A stretch of 64,000 bases of DNA from Vanessa cardui (lineage: Eukaryota > Arthropoda > Insecta > Lepidoptera > Nymphalidae), in NCBI RefSeq assembly GCF_905220365.1, contig NC_061131.1, forward strand, positions 2,418,001-2,482,000, written 5' to 3'. The notes beneath the pieces were generated by a model. It was not told the origin of the DNA. It made no database searches and worked only from the letters and a program-made list of their open reading frames with translations. Positions 1-11,828 of the stretch are shown piece after piece; the stretch's first letter is position 1; each line of letters begins with the position of its first letter. A program made the position numbers and the translations under genes.

Positions 1-491
1 AGTGGGTTTACTTACAATTGCTTCACAATACGTTAAAAATATTATATATTACGTATATTCACAATAACATAGATATTTATTTAAGGAAAATCATCGTATA
101 GAAACGAGGAAAAGAGTTAACTAATAACATCTGGTATCCGATTTCGCAAATGTAATACATCCTTCCTGGGATTTGTTTTTATAATACGACTCCATTAGTA
201 TTTTAAACTTAGCCTATTGTAAAATTTAAAAATAATGTCAAAATAACAAATTTAAGGCATAATACTCAATGAGTGGAATTAGTATTTATTGATTTCTAGA
301 CAGGAACACTGGATTTACAAAATCTGCTGCTAGTAGGCTAGCAGGCTATTCAATTTTGCCACCTCTACTTTTTTTTGCAACATTTATGATTTGTGTTCTA
401 TCGTCCTCATTACACCGGTTTTTATCGAGTTATTTGTATGATGATAAACTAGGTGATATTTCTGTCAGTTACTAGATTATTTTTCCAACCC
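1..491. repeat. Direct repeat, copy 1 (491 bp or more)
   Basis: This segment is repeated at 1214-1704 with a constant offset of 1213 bases, and I saw no difference between the copies by eye. It starts at the window edge, so the true unit may be longer. It ends at 491, where the sequence switches to a copy of a WAP exon. The last 200 bases resemble a hAT-type MITE also found at 17,250-17,521. Either a very recent tandem duplication or an assembly duplicate explains it. Confidence 0.9.
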
Positions 492-845
492 ATCGATTAG
501 GACAACACTTCAACGCGCGCGGACAATCAGAGTCACCCGTACAAGTATGACTGCATATCCAGACGCCACGGGGATATTCAGGGCAACGACCTTTCTTAAC
601 TGAAAAGAGATAATCATTTTAAATATCGAATATTTTTTTTTCTATACATGGCAAAGGCGTCATTTCCTTAGTCTCTTTGATTAAACCAACAATTTTATAG
701 AACTATAATGTACTGAAATATTGGTATATTTTTTGTAGATTATGCTTAAAAAAAGAATAAGTAATAATGTGCTGCGTTATATTTTTCTATGAAATTTGAA
801 GGAAAAATGAGCGATTAGATAGAAAATTTAATAACGTTTTCAACG
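491..845 (-). pseudogene. Truncated duplicate of the terminal WAP-domain exon
   Basis: These 355 bases match 4618-4972 with only a few differences. They contain the 3' splice site and most of the second WAP domain of the gene at 4560-6653, read on the minus strand, plus adjoining intron. The copy stops just before the last Cys-containing segment. It therefore lacks the final cysteine, the stop codon and the poly(A) signal, and no copies of exons 1 or 2 lie nearby. It is an exon fragment, not a working gene. Confidence 0.85.
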
Positions 846-975
846 TTTAATTAGTTTGAACGTGAATTGTGATATTTTTTTATCGAAGTCCATGATATTT
901 TCTTTTAAGTACTGTAAAGATACACACAACAACTACAAAATGCGTACTGTTGGCTTCACTTTAATGCTTTACTTA

Positions 976-1195
976 CTCGAGCTGAGATGGCCCAGTGGTT
1001 AGAACGCGTGCATCTTAACCTATGATTTCGGGTTCAAACCCAGGCAAGCACCACTATATATATCTTAATTTGTTTTCATAATTCATCTCGTGCTCGGCGG
1101 TGAAGGAAATTATCGTGACGAAACCTGCATGTGTTTTCATTTTTCATTTCATAAAAATTCTGCCACATGTGCATTACACCAAGGAACCTATTTCA
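976..1195 (+). mobile_element. SINE family A copy, 3' truncated
   Basis: A tRNA-like head (A-box TGGCCCAGTGG, B-box GGTTCAAACC) is followed by the body shared by about twenty copies in this window. It stops after the segment CTGCCACATGTGCATT, so the 3' end with its TTG-repeat tail is missing. It lies between the two copies of the 491-bp direct repeat. Confidence 0.8.
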
Positions 1196-1213
1196 TTGAT
1201 ATTGTCATAATAA

Positions 1214-1704
1214 AGTGGGTTTACTTACAATTGCTTCACAATACGTTAAAAATATTATATATTACGTATATTCACAATAACATAGATATTTATTTAAGGA
1301 AAATCATCGTATAGAAACGAGGAAAAGAGTTAACTAATAACATCTGGTATCCGATTTCGCAAATGTAATACATCCTTCCTGGGATTTGTTTTTATAATAC
1401 GACTCCATTAGTATTTTAAACTTAGCCTATTGTAAAATTTAAAAATAATGTCAAAATAACAAATTTAAGGCATAATACTCAATGAGTGGAATTAGTATTT
1501 ATTGATTTCTAGACAGGAACACTGGATTTACAAAATCTGCTGCTAGTAGGCTAGCAGGCTATTCAATTTTGCCACCTCTACTTTTTTTTGCAACATTTAT
1601 GATTTGTGTTCTATCGTCCTCATTACACCGGTTTTTATCGAGTTATTTGTATGATGATAAACTAGGTGATATTTCTGTCAGTTACTAGATTATTTTTCCA
1701 ACCC
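1214..1704. repeat. Direct repeat, copy 2
   Basis: Second copy of positions 1-491. Beyond 1704 it continues into the rest of a diverged hAT-like MITE (to about 1887), whereas copy 1 is cut at that point and joined to the WAP exon fragment. Copy 2 is therefore likely the original context. Confidence 0.9.
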
Positions 1705-1887
1705 GCTATGTATTAACAAGTATACGGGCTACGAAAATAATCTGTATACACAAAATTATAAGTTTTTTTTAATATCTGTAAGATAATAACATATTTGGGC
1801 TAAATTAGCCGCCTCTTTAAATCTGCTGCCCTAGGCTCCAACCTACATAGCATAGTAGTAAACTAACTAATAATACATCCGCCACTG
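1516..1887 (-). mobile_element. Diverged hAT-type MITE, same family as 17,250-17,521
   Basis: Read on the minus strand, this begins CAGTGGCGGAT and contains the same internal segments as the intact MITE at 17,250-17,521: the TAGGCTGGAGCCTA-like block, the CTGACAGAAATATCACCTAG block and the CTAGCCTACTAG block. The other terminus is degraded and I see no matching target duplication. Part of it (from about 1516 to 1704) lies inside the 491-bp direct repeat. Confidence 0.65.
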
Positions 1888-3241
1888 GTTAGGAGATAGC
1901 AACATTTAATCGGACTTTACTGTCATATTCTATATTTAAATTGATGGAAAGGAGTTACTGATTTTCTTGCCGGTTCTTCTTCTTCTTCTAAAGTACTTTG
2001 AGCATTCTTGAATAAAGAATATTAAGATTTTTGATTTCATATTATGATCGTTCTCTCTTCGATAAATTATTTAAAATACCGACAGAGGCTCCATGACAAT
2101 CTAGAAAAAATAATTATAACAGAAGAATTTTTAAGATCTTATTTTTTCGTACTAGCAACTCTAGCATATTCCAATATTTCACGTATTGCAACTGTATGTT
2201 GAAGTATGTGTACTCTTTGACGTATGTTTCGTATTTGTTCAACTATGCACACTCGAAAAATCCAATACGTATGTAAAATTTACGTAAACATCCTGAGCCT
2301 CATCATTGATATAAAATACAATTTAATAAATTGTTTATTCAATTATTATATCAAGCGAACGCAATTTGTATTGCGTTTGACTTCACTTCGAAAGCATTTT
2401 AATTGGTACGAAAATGTAAACAACTATTTTATACAAACCGCTGTATTTTGACACAGTTCTTAAAAACATACATTTTTGAAACTCATCTCTATATACACCC
2501 AGCCGTATTGCATGTTTATTTACAGGAATATAGTCCTTAGCTTTGAAGTAATAAATGTCATTATAGCTTGATTGATTAAACGTATTTGTCAACTATTAAG
2601 TATTTAAAAGTAGACTGAGCGCTCTGAATAGTTTTAGATCCTTTTTATATGCACGTGTATAGTCAAACATGAAGGCTTTTTAAGTATTCATGGGACTTCA
2701 ATATGACAGAACTACTACAGTTAGATACTAAATAAATATCAAAATCATTTTAATAAACAAGCTTTTATGTACTGAGTCATATCTATTTTGATGACAGTTA
2801 GGGACTATCTTCTAAATCTATCTGAAAAACTCTATACCATAACGATGCATCGTCATCGAAATTTTTTATGGTGCAGATGTTTAACGAGGAGCCTCTCTAG
2901 GTAACCTGACACCTGCAACACCAGGAAACTTGCAGGTGCGTTACCGGCTCTTAAGAAATGTGTAGATTCTTACTTATAGGTTGCGTATCATAGCATAGCA
3001 GCTCTGAGAGACAAAAAATGCCTTTAAATAAAAAAAAATAAAAAAATGAAATATATGTTAAAAATATATGTTATGTAAATACATACCTACCATACAATAA
3101 TATAAATGCAAAAGTGACTGAAACCACAGAACGGAATTTGATGAAATTTGTTAGCAAGATTGAAACCCAAAGAGTGACTTAATAATAAATAAAATGTTTA
3201 TTAATTTATTATAACTCAGGAATAATAAAGCTTTCTGAAAG
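1888..3241. other. Intergenic, no gene seen; repeat fragments
   Basis: AT-rich sequence with no supported exon. About 1965-2025 resembles the AAGAACCGGCAAGAAAC repeat (family D) in reverse. About 2876-2960 contains the CACCTGCAA...TTGCAGGTGCGTTACCGGC block, which looks like another interspersed-repeat fragment. About 3095-3185 resembles the family G repeat (CCACAGAACGGAATTTGATGA). Confidence 0.5.
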
Positions 3242-3476
3242 ACAACAACAACAATAACAACAGCCTGTCAATTTCCAATGCAGGTTGGTAGATGCACATG
3301 TGGCAGAGTTTCGTTGAAATTAGACACATGCAGGTTTCCTCACGATGTTTTCCTTCACCGCTGAGCTCGAGATGAATTATAAGCAGCACATGAAAATTCA
3401 GCGGTGCTTGCCGTGGTTTGAACCCAAAATCATTGTTGAAAATGCAAGCGGTCGAACAACTGGACCATCTCGACTA
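3242..3476 (-). mobile_element. SINE family A copy
   Basis: Minus-strand copy. The plus strand begins with an ACAACAACA tail, runs through the reverse of the conserved body and ends at the reverse tRNA-like A-box. It is diverged in the B-box region. Confidence 0.8.
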
Positions 3477-4540
3477 GACAACATTGTTCCAATTTAAACA
3501 AATGTTACCACTTTATAATATTAATATAGACAATATTTATATGTTTTGTATAAAATGAAACGCGAAGTATCATAAAGTAACTTCCCGGATACGAATATTA
3601 TTTACGAGAATCTTTGTCCAAGCTTTTAATTTCATTTCGAAATGTAGAACATTTTCTTTTCAAAAATGATTTTCATTCAATTTTCAATGGCCTTAATACT
3701 TTAAGTCACATATTATGTAGATATATTTTATTTAAAAATCATTTTCATGGACCAAGGTCCAAATAAATGCATCAATTGCTTTGGAATTGTAAGTTTATAG
3801 GACATTTTATATGTTTATATTAAACCATTATTTCCATGCATCAATTTAGGCTTCACGAGTTTTTACATTAAAATCAATTTTGTATTCAAGTCTTTGCTTT
3901 CCTATACGTTTCGTACACAATACTGGCGACTAAGGGTCAGAACCGAGGTAGATTTCTGCTGTGTAAATATCTGGAGAAGTATTTGAAGTTCGTGGCTCTC
4001 TTTGACTTTAAGCGCTGCAGTTTACCACCGCCGTCCCTCCTTCTTCTTCCTTTTTTACAGAGTAATTGTGGCTCTGACAAAAACGTTCAAGACTGTCTCG
4101 TTACGTTATAAGATCACAAATATTCTAGAATAATAACTACCACGAATTAAGTACAGTAATTTATTGTTGTATATGGAAACATTGTGGTGTTCTTTTTTTA
4201 AAATATTTCAAAAAATATATAAAGAAAAAAGGTTTAAATACCGTTACATAAATTCTCAATTCGTCCGTAGGTGTATATTTTTTTTATGTATCCACATAAA
4301 TATTTGGGTATCATGTTATTGCTCATGAACTAATATTGATGTTTTTTTAGACACGTTCGTTCAGGCACTTGTTTTTCGAATAAATTTATTATTTAATTCA
4401 TTTCATATTTTGTAATTACTTATTAGTACTTTTTAATAAAAAAAGAAATTTTAATATTCGAACATAGATATATGAGAATATAGAACACATATTGTAAGTA
4501 CACAAAATATTAAAAAAAGGATTTACTGCTGGATTTTTTT

Positions 4541-4546
4541 TTTATT
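4541..4546 (-). terminator. Polyadenylation signal of the WAP gene
   Basis: AATAAA on the minus strand, 14 bases past the TAA stop of the two-WAP gene. It is followed by an A-rich stretch. Confidence 0.6.
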
Positions 4547-4559
4547 TATAATTATTGTA

Positions 4560-6653
4560 TTAAATAGGTTGTGGTGTCTCTTCGTCTGCATCTGGTCGCT
4601 GGCACGTCTGAGCCCCGCATCGATTAGGACAACACTTCAACGCGCGCGGACAATCAGAGTCACCCGTACAAGTATGACTGCATATCCAGACGCCACGGGG
4701 ATATTCAGGGCAACGACCTTTCTTAACTGAAAAGAGATAATCATTTTAAATATCGAATATTTTTTTTTCTATACATGGCAAAGGCGTCATTTCCTTAGTC
4801 TTTTGATTAAACCAACAATTTTATAGAACTATAATGTACTGAAATATTGGTATATTTTTTGTAGATTATGCTTAAAAAAAAGAATAAGTAATAATGTGGT
4901 GCGTTATATTTTTCTATGAAATTTGAAGGAAAAATGAGCGATTAGATAGAAAATTTTATAACGTTTTCAACGCAAAGAGTTTTTATATTTTTTACTTTTA
5001 TTGAGTTGCGCGTAGACTCTTTATAATACAATACTCGCGGTTTAATGCGTTTTGACCAACAAAAAATCGAATCATATACATATTATTATGCCATACAAAC
5101 GATGGAAACTGATTTGACAGTTTTGGTAATTCTTAAAGACGCTCTGTGTTTGTTATAAAATTAAGATTATCACCTCATAAAGACTTTATAAGGTGTTAAT
5201 CTTCATAAACATGCAAACTGACAGAAAATTATTTTTCAAATTGGACATTAGTTCAATCGAACTGAGATGGCCGAGTGGTTAGAACGCGTGCATTCTAACC
5301 GATGATTGCGGGTTCAAACCCAGGCAAGCACCGCTGTATATATGTGCTTAATTTGTATTTATAATTCAAAAAATAAAAAAGAAAACATCGTGAGGAAACC
5401 TGCATGTGTCTAATTTCATCGAAATTCTGCCACATGTGCATTCCACCAACGAGCATTGGAACAGCGTGGTTGAAAGCCTCTCCTTAATGGAAGAGGATGC
5501 CTTATCTCAGCAGTGGGAAATGTACAGGCTGTTACTTTACTCATGCGATCAGTCAATTAAATGCACAAATAGAAATACACTCTCTTTAACTGATGGGTTG
5601 TCAATCCAACATTACGAGAGAGGATTTAATGAACACGAGCTGCAGGAACATAAAATAAACTAAACCTATACTTTTTTTAATGGCTAAACCCAAAACATGG
5701 CTCTAGGGCCTCGGAAAAATAATAGCAACAAATCCTTAAAAGGTGTGATAAGAAACTCCTTTCCAAAAACTCCTTGTTAACATTTACCTAATGTAACGAA
5801 ATGTCGCTGTGTCATCGGATCGACGCACATCGCCCCACCACAGGCTGTGGGACAGCAGAGAGTTGTGCTGTTGCATGGCGCCTGTGGTCCACAGGTTGCT
5901 TCACAGACATCCACTGACAAAGTGGGCGGGCACGAACCAAGACATGAAGCTAGCGCCACTGATGTTGCTGTTGACAGAAAAATAGATACTTAAATGTAAC
6001 ACAGCTGAACTATTTTTTTCTTGAAGTGACAAATTAGACCTTATTTCGGTGGGGTATGGATTATTTTCATCTGACAAGTGTGTGTTCTTAGTTTTATTTA
6101 AAGCTGAGCACAGCGTTAATATCTATGGGCGATGGCGATCTCTTACCATCAGGTTTTTTGGCTTTACCTGACCGCCTGCCTATTACATAAAAATCAAACA
6201 TAGTTTTCTTGTCATCCCTGTGCACGCGCATCATACGTATCATTTTCATAATGTTTTTATAACAGACCTAAATAAGTACAACCTCAAAATGAAATAAAAT
6301 AAATAATATTTTTTACTCTATTTTGTTGTTAATTATATACAAGTTGAGAAAAAAATAATTTCGCCACATAACAAAACACTTTAAAAAAATCCTCGAAAAC
6401 AGCACATTTTAATCACAGTATTACATAACATCTATAAAATAACTCGATAAAAGTAAACAATTAAATAACCACGATCATTCCCGTGTTTAGATACCATTAC
6501 ACAAATAACCTTTTCCAATACGACGTAAATAACTCACAGTCAATATGAAAACGTCACCAAACCCCCAATAGCCGCGCTACAGTAACTCAACTCAACAGTC
6601 ACAGTCAACTCACCGATAACCACAAAACACAGCCGTAACATTTTCTCCTCCAT
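4560..6653 (-). CDS. Secreted two-domain WAP (four-disulfide core) protein
   Basis: Three exons join in phase: 6614-6653, 5788-5967 and 4560-4726 (387 nt, 128 residues plus stop). Residues 1-20 form a signal peptide ending VALA. Domain 1 (about 22-64) has eight WAP cysteines (26, 35, 39, 45, 51, 52, 56, 61), including the CC pair, plus an extra Cys22. Domain 2 (about 75-118) has a standard set (79, 89, 93, 99, 105, 106, 110, 115), and a short acidic tail follows. Donors GTGAGT and GTAAAT and acceptors CAACAG and TTTTCAG support the joins. WAP proteins are small secreted proteins, often protease inhibitors or antibacterial factors; which applies here cannot be read from sequence. There are two in-frame starts (Met1 and Met5). 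A TATAAAG lies only about 24 bases before Met1, so Met5 could be the real start if that box is used. Confidence 0.88.
5259..5545 (+). mobile_element. SINE family A copy inside WAP intron 2
   Basis: A nearly full copy: tRNA-like head with A- and B-boxes, body, and the CAGCAGTGGGAAATGTACAGG end. It lies in the intron between WAP exons 2 and 3, in the antisense direction to the gene. The 85-codon open frame over it (5406-5663) is SINE-derived. Confidence 0.85.
6090..6200 (-). repeat. Fragment of an interspersed repeat in WAP intron 1
   Basis: Contains CTTACCATCAGGTTTTTTGG and a preceding ATGGGCGATGG block, which resemble the start of family B repeats read in reverse. It is short and diverged. 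Confidence 0.4.
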
Positions 6654-6861
6654 CGTGAACAGCGGCTGCTTTATAATTCTCGTTTGCTCCGATAATTGCG
6701 AGGGACGTCTTGACACGAATATCGCGCGACACACGGATTGATAGATTGGACTATAAGCGCTTCAATGTCGCTTGTAAACAACTAGAATTATCGTGCTCAA
6801 ATGTAAACCAACTTCAGCACAATCAGATGAACAGCAAGCAGATCTTAGTACATTCTGGGAC

Positions 6862-7108
6862 CGTAGCACGTATAAATAAATAAATATGAGACAACATCAC
6901 ATACATTACTCTGATCCCAATGTAAGTAGCTGAAGCACTTGTGTTATGGAAATCAGAAGTAACGACGGTACCACAAACACCTAGACCCAAGACAACATAG
7001 AAAACTAATGGTAATCTACATCGACTCGGCCGGGAATCGAACCCGGGACCTCAGAGTGGCGTACCCATGAAAACCGGTGTACACACCACTCGACCATGGA
7101 GGTCGTCA
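6862..7108 (-). mobile_element. SINE family C copy (second tRNA-derived family)
   Basis: On the minus strand it starts with a tRNA-like head (GACGACCTCCATGGTCGAG..., then GGTTCGATTCCCGGCCGAG) and ends with ATAAATA repeats. The head is a good B-box. The non-tRNA body matches 30,557-30,800 and 45,010-45,212, so this is a SINE, not a tRNA gene. Confidence 0.8.
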
Positions 7109-10100
7109 CGTATGACGTATGACAATATACATGAGCTTTTTTTCTTTTCCTTGATGTCATGGTTATCTCTTTTAAGCGAATACATCGGCCAATTGGGGCG
7201 TAAAAATGTGGGCCTTAGATCCAAATACCGTGTGCCTTTATATTAAAAACGATATAGTGATGAGTCTTTCTCATCACTCCTTCGAAATCTTCCCTATTAA
7301 TTTACATGTGCCAATTTTCATGATTGGACAGTGCCGACGAATATATTATTCTAAAATAAACATGTCATCATTCAGTTATATTATTAAAATTATTTACCAA
7401 TGTATTTTAATATTTCTTTCCTTAAAGTAATGTACAACTTGAATATGATAATGATTATTATTTATCTGTAATGTAGGTACATCTCAACAAGTTATAGTTT
7501 GTTAGTCGGAGATTCACTTCTGAATAATCATGTTTACAGTATAATGATTGAAAATATTTAAAGAAAGACAATTTAATTCACTTTAAATTATTTATCCCGT
7601 TAGACACTCTATACATATCTGCGTTCACGATAAATTCGAAAAAGTCGAAACCTTTACAAGAATACCAAATTTCTAAGCGTTAACTCACACATAAACAATT
7701 AAATCAATGTTAAAAACAATTACATACATTTTACACTATTCATAATATAGTCGGTCTATCTGTCTATTTGTTCCGGCTAATCTCTGGAACGGCTGGACCG
7801 ATTTTGACGGGACTTTCACTAGCAGATAACTGATATAATAGGGAGTAACTTAGGCTACAATAATATCTTATTTTGTTACATTCAAAGGCCTACAAGGTCG
7901 CGGGCACAGCTAGCTTATAATATATTATAAATAATATTATGTATTACAAATAAACTACACGACAGTGTGTATTACTGTCAATGTCAACACAGATAAGTCC
8001 CGGCGACGTCAGGGTTTGCACAAAATTGTAGTACAAGACATCGCATGTGTGAATGTGCTGTCGTCTGAAAGTTTTAATCCTCTTAAGGAATACGACTGAA
8101 AGAAGTTTGAAGAATCTGTTACATAGAACACTGTTATGAAGATTGTATTCATTTCTTAGCTTTCACGAGTATAAAAGGATTATTCTGGAACTAGTTATTG
8201 CATCCTATGATTTAATTTGTTTGATATTTTTGATGTCATACATTGTACGTACTGATCTCCAAAATTCATTCATCATCGTGAGATTGATAAACAATAGCAT
8301 CTTGTACAAAATAACCTTTACTTTTACCAACAAGTGAACTTCACTCAATAATTTCGATTTCCGTAAAGTATAATAGATTTTCCACTGGTGTACCCAGAGT
8401 TCGTCAATTTTGGCAAAAGTAGCCATTTTTAATAATCTTCAATTTTGCCAAAAGTGGCCATTTTTAATAATTATTATTACTGTATTAATAATGTGTGGAT
8501 TTACAGTGTTTTTTTTTTATTACGTAATTAATTTTATTTTATTTAATGATATGATATTGGCATTCATGAATTCTGTCTTTGCATAGTAAGAAATTAAAAA
8601 AAAATAACCAGAATTAAAAGAGTTGAAAATGATATTTGTATCTGAGTAGAACTTATCAATTATATAAAACAGTTTGAAAAAGTCAAAGCTCCTCAAAGTT
8701 AAAGCTAGTTGCAAAACGGTGAAAAATAAAATTACTCTGGCCCATAGCGCCTCGACCGCGCCTGATGAGTTTCCGCAATAGAAAGTATTGGAAAAATGTT
8801 TACCGGAGTTTTATCGTGTTAAAGAAAACTCGTTATCGCCCTCAGCTATTCATATTTAGATATTCCGAAGCCGAAGATCGTTTGAGATTCTATGCTTCCT
8901 TACTCAAATACGCTTTACGTTCAAGGCAATTTTGTCGCAGAAAAAGTTTTCTTAATTGTATTTCATAACACATTTTGCTACATGATACATCAAGATACTA
9001 TATTTTGTGTTACTTGCTACTTACCTTAGTCTCGTACGCATAAGGGTCCATGTGTAAATGAATTACATTGCATAACAGTAGCCAACAATTTTTCCAAAAA
9101 TTATTTTCCCTGGTAAACAACTCTGCTAGTAGAAAAAAATATTAGTTTTTGAGTTATACGGTTTCAGATAGACAGGTATATATATACAGACACACAAAAT
9201 CTTTTTAAATTATTCTTTACTAAAAAAAGCTATTGAACCAATATTCACAAACCTTATAATACAAGATTCGGAGATGGTTTAAGAATATAATATCTATATT
9301 AATAGCATAAAGAGCGTTAGACTCAACTAGATAATTTCATATTATGCTCGCCCATATCGTCTATCTATAAATTACAAATTGAATTTTATCTTAAATCCCG
9401 ATAATTTCAGAAAAGTAATTAAACAACAAAATTACGTAATTATCAAGTAAAGAGAAAACATTTTTTTACGAAAATAAAACAAAAAAAATCGATTCGACTA
9501 AACAAACACAAAAATAAAGCTGAATTGATATTTTTCTAATTTCAAATCAACTTATGAGGAAAAAGTACCAAGTTTAACTACTCAACTGATTAATAAGTTT
9601 CGTTGACACATTTAACTAAGACTACAGCAAAGTCAAGGTTCCGCTGATAACCTTTCTACTGTTGATTGTATTCACTTGAAATGTACGAATGTTTGATAAC
9701 ATACTCGATAACTAGTCTTCTATTCTATCAATCCGATTCGGCTAAAACGCAAACGAATCTTTATGATAGAACAGGATAAACTTTAAGGATTAACAACGAT
9801 TAATAAGTATAATCAGCCCCAATTCCTGTATTATATATTTTTTGTTATGAATATTATGTATAATTAAGTATTTTTGTAAAATGTGTACACGCTATTTCAC
9901 TCCATATTAACTTCGTCTTCACCAAATTTCGTCCAACTTCGCTTGAAACGTTATTTTTTTTTTTTGTAAAATAATAATAATTTCACAATAAATCGTTTAA
10001 ATAACCAATAATTTTAATTTTCTCATGTATGTTTATTCTATTTTGTTTTACCTATTATCAAAATGTCATCAATTCTTATTAAACGGCTTTATTTGGCTTG

Positions 10101-10855
10101 CCCTTTTTGTTTTTTAGGTCAAATTTAGTCATTTTAATTTTAACCCTTCTTTGAAAGAGTGATTTGATATTTGGCACACCTTTAGTTGTGCTGACACTTC
10201 AAATACATTCAGCCGCATTGTAAAACCAAGATGGCCGCCTTTACAAAATTGTATTCGAGTCTCATTGAGGATAGTCATATACTAACTTGCACCTAGCTAG
10301 TTATATTTTTTAGATTATAGTATATTATCTAGATTATTCACTTTATTTTCGATAAAATCGTTTAAATAATTTTATTTTATTTACGTTCTTGTAATACATT
10401 ATTAACGATTCAAGTTAGAAAGATGTCATATTTAAATACTTTTGCTATAGCGTAAACCATAATTAAAACTGAGAAAATGATTTTATAAAACCCAATTAAG
10501 CTTTACTTTATTGAAGGCTAATTAATTCAACTTTCACAAATAATTGAATTAAATATAAATAAAGTGTGAAATTATTGATACACTTCCATGACAGAATGTT
10601 TTTATATGTACTCTTTGTGACAACACGATAAATACGGCGGCGCTGATAAATACGGGCTGAATCAATTAAAACATTTTATTGACACACATTTAATATTTAT
10701 ATTTCACCATTGTTCCCTTAATCAGCTTCTGTTTTAACCGATTTAATTGAACTCAAACTCAATAATGTATTTTTGTTGATTATGTGTATATACTTTGCAT
10801 AGTGACGATTCGTGATCAATATCAGACACTCACCAATATTTGATAATAGTAAACT
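7109..10855. other. Intergenic block without a recognised gene
   Basis: AT-rich sequence. About 7740-7925 is a family E repeat (GTTCCGGCTAATCTCTGGAA, ending in GCGGGCACAGCTAG). About 8402-8470 has two tandem copies of a 34-bp unit (TCAATTTTGCCAAAAGT...). A 67-codon frame at 8765-8968 is basic and unlike any family I recognise; I do not call it a gene. I see nothing else above background. Confidence 0.5.
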
Positions 10856-11360
10856 AGTTGCCGCCAGGAGCTCTGCTTGCGTTTTAGGGATCCTTCGTCA
10901 TGAGGCATAAAAAACATATGCGATGTACAAAGATGCTAATCAATGTTGTATTTATTCATTTCCTGTTTGTGGTGTACGTAAGTAAAGTAAAGTAAAAGCC
11001 TATGTCTTTCTTTCAAACTTCATCGTAAATTTCATCAAATTCAGTTAAGCCGTTTGGCATCGAAAGAGCAACAGATAGAGTTACTTTTCAACCGACTTCA
11101 AAAAGAAGGAGGTTATCAATTCGTCTGTATTTTTTTTATGTTTGTTACCCTCATAACTTTTCACTAGGTGAACCGATTTTGATATTTTTTTTTGTTTGAA
11201 AGCTAGTGCTTCCCCTGTGGTTGGGACACCGGCATCAAATATAACAATAAATATAACTACATTATATGATTGTAAATCGATTTTTAAGTAGTCTGATATT
11301 TTTCTGACTTTAAAAAATATTTTGAAATTGCAATTATTTTTATTACTTTTTAGTGCATAT
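10856..11360 (+). repeat. Interspersed repeats, families G and F
   Basis: About 10,860-11,085 is family G (CTGCTTGCGTTTTAGGGAT ... TTCATCAAATTCAGTTAAGC), also seen near 54,665-54,850. About 11,092-11,215 is family F (CAACCGACTTCAAAAAGAAGG ...). About 11,222-11,350 resembles one arm of the foldback element at 57,116-57,679. Confidence 0.6.
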
Positions 11361-11828
11361 TTATTTGTGTGAGATTAGTATAGATATGATATCACGTCTT
11401 ATTACAGCGAGTAACAAGAAACCAAGTATATTTCTACATTTCTCCCTCAGAGAATCTGAATTGCGATTGAACGGGAAAATGCTGTTAGCATAATTGCAAC
11501 CGTTCCTCGCGGTGGTATTTCTAAAGTACCTCAATGTAAATAGAACTTATATTAAAGATAATATTATTGAGAATATGATTATGTACTATTGTTTCAAATT
11601 TATGCTTTTTTTAATAGGTCACGTTAGCTACGTGTCATTTATCACCTGATGTCAAGTGGTCACGACCACCCACAGATATTGGAACTGCAAAAATATGAAC
11701 CACTAACGCCACGCCACGAACGCGGCTTCGTTCGCTTTTCTGGTTGTTGGTTGTCATTTGTCAGGCAAAAAAGTAGCCTATGTAACTTGATATGGATCTT
11801 AGGTAACCCATACAGTTCACGAGTGAGC

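Noticed and set aside
5259..5335. tRNA gene on the plus strand
   Set aside because: tRNA-like head of SINE family A, repeated in many copies with a shared downstream body.
5406..5663. 85-codon frame on the plus strand
   Set aside because: Its start (SNFIEILPHVHSTN) is SINE family A sequence; the same peptide appears at other SINE copies such as 43,209-43,421 on the minus strand.
7021..7105. tRNA gene on the minus strand
   Set aside because: The A- and B-boxes belong to SINE family C; the same non-tRNA body follows the head at two other loci.
8765..8968. 67-codon basic open frame on the plus strand
   Set aside because: No recognisable family, signal, or splice signals, and nothing nearby supports a gene.
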